Positions 47,743 through 57,979 of a DNA stretch of 64,000 bases are shown here, in pieces. The notes under the pieces were generated by a model. The model was not told the origin of the DNA. It did not search any database and saw only the letters and a program-made list of their open reading frames with translations. Every line of letters begins with the position of its first letter. Within the stretch, counting starts at the first letter, position 1. Origin of the DNA: Acinetobacter sp. ANC 4204 (GTDB lineage: Bacteria > Pseudomonadota > Gammaproteobacteria > Pseudomonadales > Moraxellaceae); the NCBI RefSeq assembly GCF_002135205.1, contig NZ_NEFZ01000005.1, positions 124,001-188,000 on the forward strand, in the 5' to 3' direction. A program made the translations under genes and the position numbers.

Positions 47743-49236
47743 TCACAAAATCAATCCGTTTGATGATAATTCAACCGCTTTGATCACTGCGCGAGCTTTT
47801 ATTTGGGTTTCATTCCACTCAGATTCAGGATTTGAGTCATAAACAAGCCCTGCTCCTGCTTGTACATAGACCTTATTTTCACGAATCACGCAGGTACGAA
47901 TCGCAATCGACATGTCCATTTCACCATGCCAGCCCAAATAACCAACAGCACCACCAAAAATTCCACGTTTTACGGGCTCAACTTGGTCAATAATTTCCAT
48001 TGCTCGAATTTTAGGTGCACCTGAAAGAGTGCCTGCAGGGAAAGTTGCTTTAAAAACATCCAATGCATCCACATCATCACGGACTTCGCCTTGAACATTG
48101 GACACAATATGCATGACATGTGAATAACGTTCGATCACCATTTGATCTGTCACTTGCACTTTTCCAATTTTTGAGACGCGACCGACATCATTTCGCCCCA
48201 AGTCAATCAACATCAAATGTTCTGCAATCTCTTTTTCATCCGATAATAAGTCTTGCTCAAGAGCTAAGTCTTCTTCTTTGGTTTTACCACGTGGGCGTGT
48301 TCCTGCCAGCGGACGTACCGTTGCAATGCCATTTTCAAGACGCGATAAAATTTCAGGGGACGAGCCGACAATATGAAAAGGCTGATTATTTTCCAAAGTT
48401 TGCCCTTGCACCAAGAACAAGTAAGGCGATGGATTCAAATGACGTAGTGCGCGATATACTTGCAGAGGTTCTCCATCAAAGTCAGAAACCATGCGATGCC
48501 CTGGTACGACCTGCATCACATCACCCGCACGAATATACTCTTTCACCGTCTCAATGGATTCTAAGAATTTCTGTTTTCCAGTGAGTGACTCAAAATGTGG
48601 TGCAGTATGTGGAGTCGCTTTAAGACTAATTGGCGTTGCCAACAAATCCTCTAGAACATCTAGTTGCTGCTGTGCTTGCTGATAAGCCTCCGCATTATTG
48701 ACATCAGCATGCACGATCAGGAATAAAGTATCTTTTAAATTATCAAACACAATTACTGTTTTAGACAGCATCATCCAAATATCTGGTAAGCCTACAGGAT
48801 CCGCTTCTGGCACGTTATTTAAACGTGGTTCAATATAACGTACTGCATCATAACCAAAGTAACCCACCAAGCCCCCTGTAAAGCTTGGTAAAGCAGGTAA
48901 ATCTGCTTGGGTTGGAACTTTATATTGAGCTTGAAAATCACGAATATATTGAAAAGGATCTACGCAAGGCTGCTTTTCTATCGCTCCATCGGCTTGTTGA
49001 ATGGTGAGCTCACCTGCGTTGCACGAGAAAACTGTCGATTCACCTAAACCAATAATCGAGTAGCGCGCCCAGTTTTCACCACCCTCCACGGATTCAAACA
49101 AATAGGCTTGCTTATGCTCTTTTAGGCGAGCAAAAACAGATAATGGCGTCTCGGTATCAGCTAAACGCTGACGATAGACAGGAATTAGGTTATAACCTGA
49201 GTTTTTGAGTTGATTGAATTGAGCTTGTGTTGTCAT
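47743..49236 (-). CDS. trpE: Anthranilate synthase component I
   Basis: Converts chorismate and glutamine-derived ammonia to anthranilate, the first step of tryptophan synthesis. It is 497 residues with the chorismate-binding core GSSPEILSRLENGIATVRPLAGTRPRG (split here as SSPEIL and RPLAGTRPRG), the helix DLGRNDVGRVS, and FPAGTLSGAPKIRAMEII. The tryptophan feedback-site region LIPVYRQRLAD is at the N-terminus. It is paired with gph upstream, a common gammaproteobacterial arrangement. The stop lies only about 30 bp from the tRNA promoter. Confidence 0.96.
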   Translation of the reverse strand: MTTQAQFNQLKNSGYNLIPVYRQRLADTETPLSVFARLKEHKQAYLFESVEGGENWARYSIIGLGESTVFSCNAGELTIQQADGAIEKQPCVDPFQYIRDFQAQYKVPTQADLPALPSFTGGLVGYFGYDAVRYIEPRLNNVPEADPVGLPDIWMMLSKTVIVFDNLKDTLFLIVHADVNNAEAYQQAQQQLDVLEDLLATPISLKATPHTAPHFESLTGKQKFLESIETVKEYIRAGDVMQVVPGHRMVSDFDGEPLQVYRALRHLNPSPYLFLVQGQTLENNQPFHIVGSSPEILSRLENGIATVRPLAGTRPRGKTKEEDLALEQDLLSDEKEIAEHLMLIDLGRNDVGRVSKIGKVQVTDQMVIERYSHVMHIVSNVQGEVRDDVDALDVFKATFPAGTLSGAPKIRAMEIIDQVEPVKRGIFGGAVGYLGWHGEMDMSIAIRTCVIRENKVYVQAGAGLVYDSNPESEWNETQIKARAVIKAVELSSNGLIL

Positions 49237-49348
49237 GAGTGTTTCTCTATTTTTTCAATATGGCGATATCAGTTTTTAAAATTAGCAGGTTGAGTTTCGC
49301 CATCGAAAAGCCATATGTTTACTCATGTTCATTCCTTCGTTTACAAAG

Positions 49349-50017
49349 TTACCCAATCAGCTCACACAGATTATCCACCACTTGTTGTGGCTGACAGTCT
49401 AAAATATTTTCACCATGATTATAGCCATAGCTGACCACAACACAATCAATACCCGCACGGCGTGCAGCCTCAACGTCATTGGATGAGTCCCCAATCATTA
49501 AGACCTGGTCTTTGTTTTGCGCATATTGTTCAACACAGTGTAACAACTGACGCGGATGAGGTTTGCGCTCTTCAAAACGATCTCCACCGATGACATCAGC
49601 AAAATAATGACTCATCCCCAAATGATCGACAATGGCGCGTGCAGGTTGTTCAGGCTTATTGGTCACACAAATCATGGTTTTCTTTTGCGCCAAGCCCCAT
49701 TCCAAAAATGGCACAATGCCATCAAAAGGTAGCGTTTCCACACATGGGTCAGCATTATAAATCTTTAAAAACGTATCCAATAATTGTTGTTGCTGGGCTG
49801 GATCAACTTCACCAGTCAAATGCTGCAAGGTACTTTGACAAAACAGTGCCGTTCCTTTTCCTATCCAGATCCGCACCTGTTCTTCCGTCACGGTTGGTAG
49901 TTGCATGGCGTTGAGACTCATGTTCATGGCACGATGTAAATCTGTTGCAGAATCCACCAAGGTTCCGTCTAAATCAAAAAGTAAAACTTCTCGTTGCGCC
50001 AAGTTAGCAATATTCAT
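49349..50017 (-). CDS. gph: Phosphoglycolate phosphatase
   Basis: A 222-residue HAD-superfamily phosphatase. The nucleophile motif FDLDGTLVDS has D15/D17; motif II is CVTNKP and motif III/IV is KPHPRQLL...MIGDSSNDVEAARRAG. It hydrolyses 2-phosphoglycolate arising from DNA repair. It lies 112 bp upstream of trpE on the same strand. Confidence 0.9.
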   Translation of the reverse strand: MNIANLAQREVLLFDLDGTLVDSATDLHRAMNMSLNAMQLPTVTEEQVRIWIGKGTALFCQSTLQHLTGEVDPAQQQQLLDTFLKIYNADPCVETLPFDGIVPFLEWGLAQKKTMICVTNKPEQPARAIVDHLGMSHYFADVIGGDRFEERKPHPRQLLHCVEQYAQNKDQVLMIGDSSNDVEAARRAGIDCVVVSYGYNHGENILDCQPQQVVDNLCELIG

Positions 50018-50102
50018 TCACCCTCACCCATTTTTATCATGTGCTGCCCAAAAACAATCAAGGCATGCTGTTGCATGCCTTGATTGTAGTGTGATCTGAA
50101 TC

Positions 50103-50816
50103 TTATTTGAACATCAGCCACGCAATAATGGCTAAAATAATCAAGACAATGATCGAGATCAGCCCAACAGAGGCATTCTTTTGCGTCTCAGCCGCTTGAG
50201 CAACGGGTATTGAAACTTCACTAACCTCAGCTGGGGACTCATTTGAAGCAGTAACATCTACACCTTCAGGAATAGGCGCAGGTTTAGGAATACCAACATT
50301 TTGTGGCATACCATCACGTGTTAGGCTCACATTAGCATCACGCTCTTTCAGCTCTGGCATTCCCTGATCATTCATTTGCTGTGCTACTGTTTTGGGTTGC
50401 TCAGGTTCTGCTTGTGCTGTTTCCGAAGTAGCAACAGCTTCCGATGGCTGGGCAATCGTCTCTTCTACCACAGCCGCACCCAACGTCGCATCATCTACTG
50501 ACTCAACCACCTGCTCAAGTGGCTTTGCAGGCTCAAGTACTGAAAACTTTAAGCTGGCAAACTGGACAATATCACCCTGCTTTAACAAGGTCTCCACAGC
50601 AATTTGCACATCATTGACAAACGTGCCATTTGACGAACCGAGATCTTGTAACCAGAGTGCTTGCTCTTTCAGTAAAAAGGCTGCGTGCTTACGCGAAATT
50701 TCAGATTGTTGTAATAATATATCTGCCGTCTGATGACGACCCACCAACATATCACGATCAATATTAATTTCTTGACCAGTTAACTCACCAGAAATTGCTT
50801 GTATTTTCCAAGTCAT
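50103..50816 (-). CDS. FHA-domain protein with C-terminal membrane anchor
   Basis: A 237-residue protein. The N-terminal FHA domain (about 1-95) shows the phosphothreonine-binding signature VGRHQTADILLQQSEISRKH with SSNGTFVND. A long acidic Ala/Glu/Pro-rich linker follows (about 100-205). A single C-terminal helix (IIVLIILAIIAWLMF) makes it a tail-anchored protein with the FHA domain in the cytoplasm. It lies downstream of gspD on the same strand. No Ser/Thr kinase is adjacent, so its partner is unknown. Confidence 0.82.
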   Translation of the reverse strand: MTWKIQAISGELTGQEINIDRDMLVGRHQTADILLQQSEISRKHAAFLLKEQALWLQDLGSSNGTFVNDVQIAVETLLKQGDIVQFASLKFSVLEPAKPLEQVVESVDDATLGAAVVEETIAQPSEAVATSETAQAEPEQPKTVAQQMNDQGMPELKERDANVSLTRDGMPQNVGIPKPAPIPEGVDVTASNESPAEVSEVSIPVAQAAETQKNASVGLISIIVLIILAIIAWLMFK

Positions 50817-50926
50817 GACTTATCTCTCTATGTGCTGATTTATCATAACACAGTGAATATTCTTTACCATTTTGCCTTTTATGCAGATGAAGTAAAATCA
50901 TCTATGCTGTATTCGACTGTAAATCC

Positions 50927-53254
50927 TCAGATTTTAAAGTAAGTTGTCGAGACCGACTTTTGTGTCATCTGCCCAAGCATGGCACCTTGCATCCGATCAA
51001 CACTTAAATTCTTCCATACAGACTCAGGTTGCTGCACTTGTGGCAACTGACTTGACGGGGTCTTCTGAGGCACTTTAGCAACGGGTTGTTTTTGAATCAC
51101 AGGTTCAATCGCAACAGGTGTTGTTTCTACCTTAGGTTGAGTTGCTGTCGGGCTGCTCGGTACACGCTGATAAGATTGTGGCAAGCTTGGTTTCGTTGAG
51201 CTAACAGGCAAACGTTGTTGGAAGACATCATCGACATTTTCTGGTAATTTTGAAAAACTACCATCTTTATCCATAGCCAACTGCAAACTGTATAACTGAC
51301 TATAGCGCTGTTGGGAAAGGCGACGTGCTGACTCAGCATCACCAACAATCGTTGGATGAATGAAAACCAACAAATTGCGTTTCTGATCCGTCTTACCATC
51401 TGAACGAAATAAGCGCCCCAAACCAGGAATTGCACCTAGACCAGGAATTGACTGGCGTGAATAGGCTGTATTATCAGAAATCAAACCACCTAGAACAATG
51501 GTATTACCATGTTCTGCCAAGACTGAAGTCTTGATCGCACGCTTACTGGTAACCAAATCTTGCGCTTCACCCTTATTGGTTTTGACATCTGAGACTTCTT
51601 GTTCAATCTCTAAACGGATCGTTCCGCCTTCCCCAATATGTGGCACCACCTTAAGCGTTACACCCACATCTTTACGTTCAATCGTTGTATAGGGATTGGC
51701 TGTGCCTGAAGATGTGGTAGAAACCGAACCCGTCACAAACGGTACATTCTCCCCCACAACGATATAGGCTTCTTCATTATCCATAGTCACAATAGACGGT
51801 GTGGAAAGCAGATTCGACTTGGTTTTACTCTTTAAAGCCTGAATCATGGCACCATATAACTGGCGAGAACCATCACTGCCTTCTTTGTAATCACCCAAAA
51901 TGAGTGAAGCACCAGCTCCAATTGCACTGGCTGCCCCTGCACCACCACTGGCTAAATAACCCGCCGCAATACTTTGTAAACTTGAACCAATATTGTCAAA
52001 GTTAATAATTCCCACACCACTGCTTAAATCACCCATCGCCCATTGTACGCCCAGTTGATCTGTATCATTCCCTTCCACTTCAAGAATAGTTGCCTCAATC
52101 AGGACCTGCTGACGGCGAGTATCCAATTGCTGAATAGCAGACTCAATTTCACGCATGAGCTGTGGATCGGCTTTAACAACCAACGCATTTTGTGAGCTAT
52201 CAGCAATAATACTCACTCCATTACTATTAAAACTGGTGATGTTGTTTTGATTGCGATTGGACTGGCTATTTAAGTTAATACTGGGTGTAGAAATCTGTGA
52301 AGACGAACCCTCACTGTTATTATTCTGACTAAAGGCCGCATTAGTGTTGCCACTATTATCAGCAGACTCGTTACTATTGACTGCTTGTCCCGAAACTAAG
52401 CCTTGTAAAATCTCAGATAAGTTTTTGGCGCTGGCATATTTTAAACGAAAAACCTTCAAGCCACCCAGACGTTCCGCAGCAGGCACATCGAGCATCTCGA
52501 TCATTTGGCGAATACGTTTACGTGTAGCGGTATCCCCTTTTAAAATAATCCGATTGGTGCGGTTATCTGCAATAATACGTATTCTTGAGCCTTTTAAGTC
52601 CTTGATGGAACCTGTGCCGCTCATACTCTCCAACAACCCGATCATCTCTTCAGCTTGACTCGACTGTAACGACACCGCTTCAATATCATTTTGTCCCGTA
52701 CCATCCAAATTACGGATAATGGTTTCAAGCTGATAAATATTGCTAGCACGATCGGAAACAATCAGTGCATTGGTTCCATTCACTGCCGATAAATGTGCAA
52801 ATTGTGGCATCAGCGGGCGTAATGCTGGAATTAAATCATTGGCATTGGTATTTTCCAGCCAAATCACCCGCGTCACAATCTGATCACCTGTAGCGCGGTG
52901 ACGTGCGTCATAGGGAATGCCTGAGCTTTTTACATTACTATCAGGCACAATTTTAATGGTTCTGCCAGATGGGATTGCCACTACACCATTCACATTCAGC
53001 ACCCCTAAGAACAAATCATAAACTTCTTCTTTGTTAAGTGCTTTGTTTGAAATGACCGTAACATTGCCACGAACCCTTGGATCCACCGCAAAATTTTTCC
53101 CAGTGATATCTGCAACTTCATTAATAAATGCGGTTAAATCTGCATCGCGTAGATTAATTTTCCATGTTTGCGCATAACTGGCTGTGCTCACCGTGGCAAG
53201 CAAAGGTGCTGCAATTGTTAGTGCCCATGCTGAGCGGTGATTCAATAAAGCCAT
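50927..53254 (-). CDS. gspD: Type II secretion system secretin GspD
   Basis: Outer-membrane channel of the type II secretion system, 775 residues. It has a signal peptide (about 1-28), an N0 domain (TWKINLRDADLTAFINEVADITGKN), N1-N3 repeats and the secretin domain with the VPFVTGS gate and KRNLLVFIHPTIV. A Ser/Asn-rich insertion (about 290-340) sits in N3. The C-terminus is Pro/Gln-rich. It completes the gspN-gspC-gspD cluster. In Acinetobacter the system secretes lipases and proteases; other gsp genes are elsewhere. Confidence 0.95.
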   Translation of the reverse strand: MALLNHRSAWALTIAAPLLATVSTASYAQTWKINLRDADLTAFINEVADITGKNFAVDPRVRGNVTVISNKALNKEEVYDLFLGVLNVNGVVAIPSGRTIKIVPDSNVKSSGIPYDARHRATGDQIVTRVIWLENTNANDLIPALRPLMPQFAHLSAVNGTNALIVSDRASNIYQLETIIRNLDGTGQNDIEAVSLQSSQAEEMIGLLESMSGTGSIKDLKGSRIRIIADNRTNRIILKGDTATRKRIRQMIEMLDVPAAERLGGLKVFRLKYASAKNLSEILQGLVSGQAVNSNESADNSGNTNAAFSQNNNSEGSSSQISTPSINLNSQSNRNQNNITSFNSNGVSIIADSSQNALVVKADPQLMREIESAIQQLDTRRQQVLIEATILEVEGNDTDQLGVQWAMGDLSSGVGIINFDNIGSSLQSIAAGYLASGGAGAASAIGAGASLILGDYKEGSDGSRQLYGAMIQALKSKTKSNLLSTPSIVTMDNEEAYIVVGENVPFVTGSVSTTSSGTANPYTTIERKDVGVTLKVVPHIGEGGTIRLEIEQEVSDVKTNKGEAQDLVTSKRAIKTSVLAEHGNTIVLGGLISDNTAYSRQSIPGLGAIPGLGRLFRSDGKTDQKRNLLVFIHPTIVGDAESARRLSQQRYSQLYSLQLAMDKDGSFSKLPENVDDVFQQRLPVSSTKPSLPQSYQRVPSSPTATQPKVETTPVAIEPVIQKQPVAKVPQKTPSSQLPQVQQPESVWKNLSVDRMQGAMLGQMTQKSVSTTYFKI

Positions 53255-53293
53255 AAATCCAAATCATTCCTAACTGATACTGGTGATGCTTGA

Positions 53294-54121
53294 TCACTGA
53301 AAATTTTGTTGTACCGTAATGATACGATCACCACGTTTCACTTCTATTTTTACTTGTCCTTCACGACGCGCACGCTCCAATAACTGCGCATCATTTTGCC
53401 CCTGTCCGATCGCTTGACCGTTTAAAGACATAATCTGATCTCCCGCCTGCAAGCCTAAACGACTACGTAGTGCAGCAGGGGTTTGTTCCGTCACCTGATA
53501 ACCTTGGCCAGCATTATTGTTGGTACCGACACCCAAATCCTTTAAATATTGCTCGCGATCTTGTTGTAAGCCCTGTACTGCTTGGCCTAATGCTTGCTGC
53601 TCTTGACTCACAGGAGGAACTGCAACAGGTGCAGTCGTCGGAGCCACAATTTGCTGATCTAGATTATCAATTCCTTGGAACAACAATTCTCGGGTTTGCC
53701 CACTGTTATTTTTGAGAATCGCGCGGTCCCAATAGACCTCAGCCAGATAATATGAACTGCCTTCTATGCTCTCCCCCACCCGATAACGATCTGCTACATT
53801 ATTTGACTTAATCACAGCAGATGAAAACTGACTAGGTTGCCCAACCACCACACCTTGTAGCTGTAAATTGAGCTGATCATCTGCAGGATTCTTACTTTGC
53901 TCTGCAAATAGCGCAAAATTGGTAATATTCGGGACTTGGGGTTGCTGTGAACCCAATTCAACACGTGGCATTTGCATAACTTGTGGTGGCGCCACCCAGA
54001 GCCAAAATAAGCCAGCCAACTTCCAGCATAGTGCCAAGATCAAAAGCATTAAACACAGTGGTGCTAGGCGCTCAAACTGTTTAAGGTTCAGCTCTGGTAA
54101 TTTCTGTAGATCAAAATCCAT
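53294..54121 (-). CDS. gspC: Type II secretion system protein GspC
   Basis: A 275-residue inner-membrane protein with one helix (about 22-45), the periplasmic homology region (NFALFAEQ...LQLQGVVVGQPSQFSSAVI) and a C-terminal PDZ domain (SRLGLQAGDQIMSLNGQAIG). It links the inner-membrane platform to the secretin. Its ATG overlaps the gspN stop by one base (TAATG), indicating coupled translation. Confidence 0.92.
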   Translation of the reverse strand: MDFDLQKLPELNLKQFERLAPLCLMLLILALCWKLAGLFWLWVAPPQVMQMPRVELGSQQPQVPNITNFALFAEQSKNPADDQLNLQLQGVVVGQPSQFSSAVIKSNNVADRYRVGESIEGSSYYLAEVYWDRAILKNNSGQTRELLFQGIDNLDQQIVAPTTAPVAVPPVSQEQQALGQAVQGLQQDREQYLKDLGVGTNNNAGQGYQVTEQTPAALRSRLGLQAGDQIMSLNGQAIGQGQNDAQLLERARREGQVKIEVKRGDRIITVQQNFQ

Positions 54122-54882
54122 TAAAAGCCCCCTTTCAGCAGAGGCTGACGCGAACTCACCACATAACTATCTAGACCTGCTTTACCTTGATAAGATGGCA
54201 CATTTAACATTAAACGTTGGGTTAATTGCACATCCAGCATCAAATCTGGATCAACCGTTAAATTCATGAGTTTTTGTTGACGTTGATCCTGCAAATTAAT
54301 CATGAGTTTATTTTGATCTTGCGATAACTTTCCTGCCAACGATGGAATTTGCATTTGCTGTGGACGTTGCGCAAAGATATACATCAATTCCCCTCCAGCC
54401 CACTGCATGCCACCACCTACCTGACTAAAACCTTGCTCTTTTTTATAATTAAAATCAATTTCTTGCAACTGGATTGCATTGCTAGGCCATTGCCAATTGG
54501 CGACCGACTTTAAAGTTTCTGGAGCAATTTGTCCGTTCAAATCCCGCACGATGACTTTTTTCCCGAAACCATAGGCCAACACACCATCCAGTTTGGTATT
54601 GGCACTATAAATCTCAACATTGGCGCCTGCACGCAGTAACAGTAAATCTAAAGGTCGGGTTGTCCAAACAACGGTTCCACGTAATTTTCCAGTTTGCCAA
54701 TCGGCCTGTCCATGCCAAAGATTACCGCTGACATTCTGCAAAATCTGATTGTTTTTATAAAATTTTGCAATGAGCCATGCTGCCGGTATTTGCAGCAAAA
54801 CGAAGATTAAAAATACTACAACTGTAAACATCCACCACGTGACGTATTTAGGTTTTGTGATTCTCCCACCACGAACTTTCAA
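54121..54882 (-). CDS. gspN: Type II secretion system protein GspN
   Basis: A 253-residue inner-membrane protein with one N-terminal helix (about 14-36) and a large periplasmic domain of the GspN type (LQNVSGNLWHGQADWQTGKL...GTVVWTTRPLDLLLLRAG). GspN is an accessory component found only in some systems. Here it is the first gene of gspN-gspC-gspD. Confidence 0.88.
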   Translation of the reverse strand: MKVRGGRITKPKYVTWWMFTVVVFLIFVLLQIPAAWLIAKFYKNNQILQNVSGNLWHGQADWQTGKLRGTVVWTTRPLDLLLLRAGANVEIYSANTKLDGVLAYGFGKKVIVRDLNGQIAPETLKSVANWQWPSNAIQLQEIDFNYKKEQGFSQVGGGMQWAGGELMYIFAQRPQQMQIPSLAGKLSQDQNKLMINLQDQRQQKLMNLTVDPDLMLDVQLTQRLMLNVPSYQGKAGLDSYVVSSRQPLLKGGF

Positions 54883-54962
54883 TTATTCTTCCTTGCTTCA
54901 TTTTTTGTCTTTCTTTGATAGACATTATGCATAATTTTACAACAACACCAAACGTTAACTAC

Positions 54963-54994
54963 AAAAAAAACCAAGCATATAATGCTTGGTTTTT
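54963..54994 (-). terminator. Terminator of the H-NS-like gene
   Basis: CCAAGCAT / ATGCTTGG stem with an ATA loop and flanking A and T runs, 35 bp after the stop. Confidence 0.88.
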
Positions 54995-55028
54995 GCAGTT
55001 TATGTCACGTCTGTGACAAGGCGATGAC

Positions 55029-55352
55029 TTAGATTAGGAAATCTTCTAGCTTCGCACCTTTTTCCAACTGAGCCACTAACCAGCGTGGTTGCTTACCACG
55101 ACCTGTCCATGTTTCAGCAGCATTACTTTTGTTACGGTAACGTGGCTCGACAGACTTACGCGTGCCTTTCTTACGCTTCGTTGCACCAAACTCTAAAATT
55201 TGTTCGATGCTTAAACCTACATTTTCTGCAATTGCAATAATTTGGGTATATGCATCTTCAACTGCTTGATCTTTTTTAGATGCAATTAAAGCTTCCGCTT
55301 CGATTTGTAGACGCTTTAACTCTTCTACGGATAAATTACTAATATCTGGCAT
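55029..55352 (-). CDS. H-NS-family nucleoid-associated protein
   Basis: A 107-residue protein with an N-terminal helical oligomerisation region (LSVEELKRLQIEAEALIASKK) and the C-terminal H-NS DNA-binding domain YRNKSNAAETWTGRGKQPRWL; TGRGKQPRW is the AT-hook-like core. It should silence AT-rich, often foreign, DNA such as the RT locus at 14-16 kb. It is a single gene with its own terminator. Confidence 0.9.
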   Translation of the reverse strand: MPDISNLSVEELKRLQIEAEALIASKKDQAVEDAYTQIIAIAENVGLSIEQILEFGATKRKKGTRKSVEPRYRNKSNAAETWTGRGKQPRWLVAQLEKGAKLEDFLI

Positions 55353-55502
55353 ACATTAACTCCATTAACCAACATTTTATTTACTGAGCCTATTTAATAA
55401 TATTTTGATTAGACCAAAGACTCAACTCATCCATGACTTAAACAACAATACTTAGACAGTATTTATATAGTCTAGCGACTTTTAAAATAAATAAAAAGAC
55501 AT

Positions 55503-55931
55503 TTATATTTTATGTCCGATGGTTAACTCGAATTCTTTGAGTTTATGACGCGTCAGTTCAGGGATTAATGTTTTCTGCATATTCACCTTATCGACACAAA
55601 CAATAACCGCTTCCGCTTCTGCAACGATAGATTGTTGTTGCTCGCTCCAGAGTAAATAATGCATACGAAATGCACTATTTCTAAGTTCTTCAATCCGTGC
55701 ACCGATGCTTAATTGATCTGGATAAAATACAGGTTTTAAATACTTGCACTGATTTGATGCGACCACAGTCAGTATGTCCGAAGATAAAATACCTGTCCGC
55801 TCAATATAGGCCAAACGAGCACTTTCCACATAACGGTAATACATGACGTTATTAACATGACCAAAGGCATCCATATCTCCCCAAGCCACCTGTTGGGTAT
55901 AAACCAATGGGTAATCTAACAGGCTCCGCAT
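55503..55931 (-). CDS. Acyl-CoA thioesterase, YbgC/FcbC-like
   Basis: A 142-residue single hotdog protein with the 4-hydroxybenzoyl-CoA thioesterase active-site segment WGDMDAFGHVNNVMYYRYVESAR (written across WGDMDAFGHVNN and YYRYVESAR), including the catalytic Asp. It starts 7 bp after hemY and is probably the last gene of the heme operon. The substrate is unknown. Confidence 0.88.
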   Translation of the reverse strand: MRSLLDYPLVYTQQVAWGDMDAFGHVNNVMYYRYVESARLAYIERTGILSSDILTVVASNQCKYLKPVFYPDQLSIGARIEELRNSAFRMHYLLWSEQQQSIVAEAEAVIVCVDKVNMQKTLIPELTRHKLKEFELTIGHKI

Positions 55932-55938
55932 TATCCAC

Positions 55939-57132
55939 CTATATTTTCATTTCGACAAAATTTGCATTATTTTCAAAAATTAAATTTAACTGTTTAATTA
56001 AATCCTCATCCCCGTTTAAGGTCGACTTGATTCTTAAATAGTTCATTAATACATTATCTGGATATAAATTTAATAACTCATCGGCTTGGTCTTTGTTCCC
56101 TAAAGCAGTATAAATATGCCATTTTGCAAAACTCAAAACGGGCACACTCATATACTTCGCTTCCCATGCTTCGATATGCTGTTGTAAATCGACATAATCG
56201 GGTAGCTGTTTCAAAAGTTGCTGTTGAAACCACAAATAAAATACTTCTGCATTAAACTGTTGATTGAGCAAATGAATCGACAGAATTTCATGTTGTGCAC
56301 TCAAATCAGGCATGCGCGCTAATAATTTAAGCCATAAAAGTTGAATATCATAACTGCGGGTAAAAATCTGATCCGATAGATCTAAATAGCGCTGTTTTAA
56401 ATCTTCTAAATTGTCATAGCTGGCTTGATCAAATTTAATCAACAAACGTTTCAACCATGCTTTCTTCACATCCTGATCCAAATGACCATATTGGGTTGAA
56501 CGCAAATACAGCCATGGAAACTGAACCGCGAAACGCCCCCACAACTCTTTTAAACAGGATTCATAAGCCGTTTGTACATCCTTTAGCCATGGTGAAAGTT
56601 CATGTTGATTAAGAAACTCAAGATGAGTGAGTGCTTGTTCCGCATCCTCTTTCGCTAAAAAGAGTTCAATACGCTGAAGTTCAGCCAGTTCAAAAGCCAT
56701 GGCATTGCTTTGACTTAGTGCACTGAGTGCTTCTGGAAACTGCGCCTTCATCAAGTATAAGCGCGCATCAATAATACTTTTGAGCAAGCCCGACTGAGCA
56801 AACGCATTTTGAATAAAGGCCTGCTGATCTCGACCTGCATCTAACAACCAGATCACAGCCAATTGCTCGTAAGGATGTAAATTTTTAAAATCAAAAACCG
56901 TTTCTGCTTTACGTTTTTCCCGACTAAGATAACGTTTCAGCCCGAGCCAACATAGGTGCAAACCAAGACTCAGTACGGCTAATGCAAGAAACATCACCCA
57001 AAGATTGGTTTGCAATTGCCAGTCATGCCAAAATACATAGACATAGCCTGCACCATGTCCGTAACTCAAAACACTCAGTACAGCAATCGCAATTAAACTC
57101 ACCAAGCCATAAGCAATCAGTATTTGTTTCAT
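55939..57132 (-). CDS. hemY: HemY-like tetratricopeptide membrane protein
   Basis: From the ATG at 57132 the protein has 397 residues. Two N-terminal membrane helices (about 5-25 and 40-62) belong to the HemY N-terminal domain. A long helical TPR-like region follows. HemY is encoded with hemCDX in many gammaproteobacteria; its exact biochemical role is not settled. It is not protoporphyrinogen oxidase despite the shared name. It overlaps or abuts hemX. Confidence 0.85.
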   Translation of the reverse strand: MKQILIAYGLVSLIAIAVLSVLSYGHGAGYVYVFWHDWQLQTNLWVMFLALAVLSLGLHLCWLGLKRYLSREKRKAETVFDFKNLHPYEQLAVIWLLDAGRDQQAFIQNAFAQSGLLKSIIDARLYLMKAQFPEALSALSQSNAMAFELAELQRIELFLAKEDAEQALTHLEFLNQHELSPWLKDVQTAYESCLKELWGRFAVQFPWLYLRSTQYGHLDQDVKKAWLKRLLIKFDQASYDNLEDLKQRYLDLSDQIFTRSYDIQLLWLKLLARMPDLSAQHEILSIHLLNQQFNAEVFYLWFQQQLLKQLPDYVDLQQHIEAWEAKYMSVPVLSFAKWHIYTALGNKDQADELLNLYPDNVLMNYLRIKSTLNGDEDLIKQLNLIFENNANFVEMKI

Positions 57133-57136
57133 CTCA

Positions 57137-57979
57137 TTACCCCAGCAACGCACGTGTGCCTAAAATCGGGGTGGGCACGACCATCAAAGTCTTTAATTTA
57201 TTCAATTGTTTTAGCAGTTCCTTAGCTTTAGGATCTGGTAGCTGCTGAATGAGCAACATAACCTCAGTCAAATCTTTTTGGTATTCGGTGTATTGTCCTG
57301 AAATTAAGGCTTGACGGGCCAATAACAAACGCAATTGGGCCTCTTTCAAAATAATCTGGCGTTGCATTAACGCTGTTGCGGGTGCTTGAGCAGGTTCAAG
57401 CTTAAACCATTGTTTCCAAAAGGGTTCAGACGAATCACGTACGGTGCTTAACTGTGGTTGCTGTATTTCACGATTTAAAGCCAGATCAATCTGTTGCAGT
57501 TGACGGTTAATTTGTGCTTGCTGTTCATTGCGCTCAGCCACAAATTTCTGAATGGTTTGCATATCTCGCGCGATGACCTGATGCAGACTTTGCTTCAACG
57601 CCACAGCCAAATTATATTTTTCCAGTTGCATATCTAAAAAGGCCAATTTATCGGTGGCCACCACATACTGCTGTTGCTTTAAGGCAAACTCCACCAAGTC
57701 CAGTTGTTGTTTGATAAACAAAATTGGATCAATACCCTCAACCACTTCTTCAGTGAGCTGACTACTCGTCGCATTCGCTACTGCAGGACTCTGCTTCAAA
57801 GTTTCTTTCTGACGTTGCATGGCGACAACTTGATCGTTCAAATTAGCACTGCGCTGCTCGATTTGGTGCATCTCACTCAACAAAGCAGTTTGCTGTGTAC
57901 TCAGCCCCCACACGTCATAACTCAGCTTCGCAACCCACGCCAACGTAGCCATTAACACCACTATAAGAATCTTCTTCAT
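57137..57979 (-). CDS. hemX: HemX-like membrane protein
   Basis: From the ATG at 57979 the protein has 280 residues. It has one N-terminal helix (ILIVVLMATLAWVAKLSYD) followed by a Gln-rich coiled coil (about 30-60) and a helical domain (about 85-250). It belongs to the HemX family, often mislabelled uroporphyrinogen-III C-methyltransferase, but has no methyltransferase motif. The chosen start gives an ATGA overlap with the hemD stop, which decides against an upstream start at 58000. Confidence 0.85.
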   Translation of the reverse strand: MKKILIVVLMATLAWVAKLSYDVWGLSTQQTALLSEMHQIEQRSANLNDQVVAMQRQKETLKQSPAVANATSSQLTEEVVEGIDPILFIKQQLDLVEFALKQQQYVVATDKLAFLDMQLEKYNLAVALKQSLHQVIARDMQTIQKFVAERNEQQAQINRQLQQIDLALNREIQQPQLSTVRDSSEPFWKQWFKLEPAQAPATALMQRQIILKEAQLRLLLARQALISGQYTEYQKDLTEVMLLIQQLPDPKAKELLKQLNKLKTLMVVPTPILGTRALLG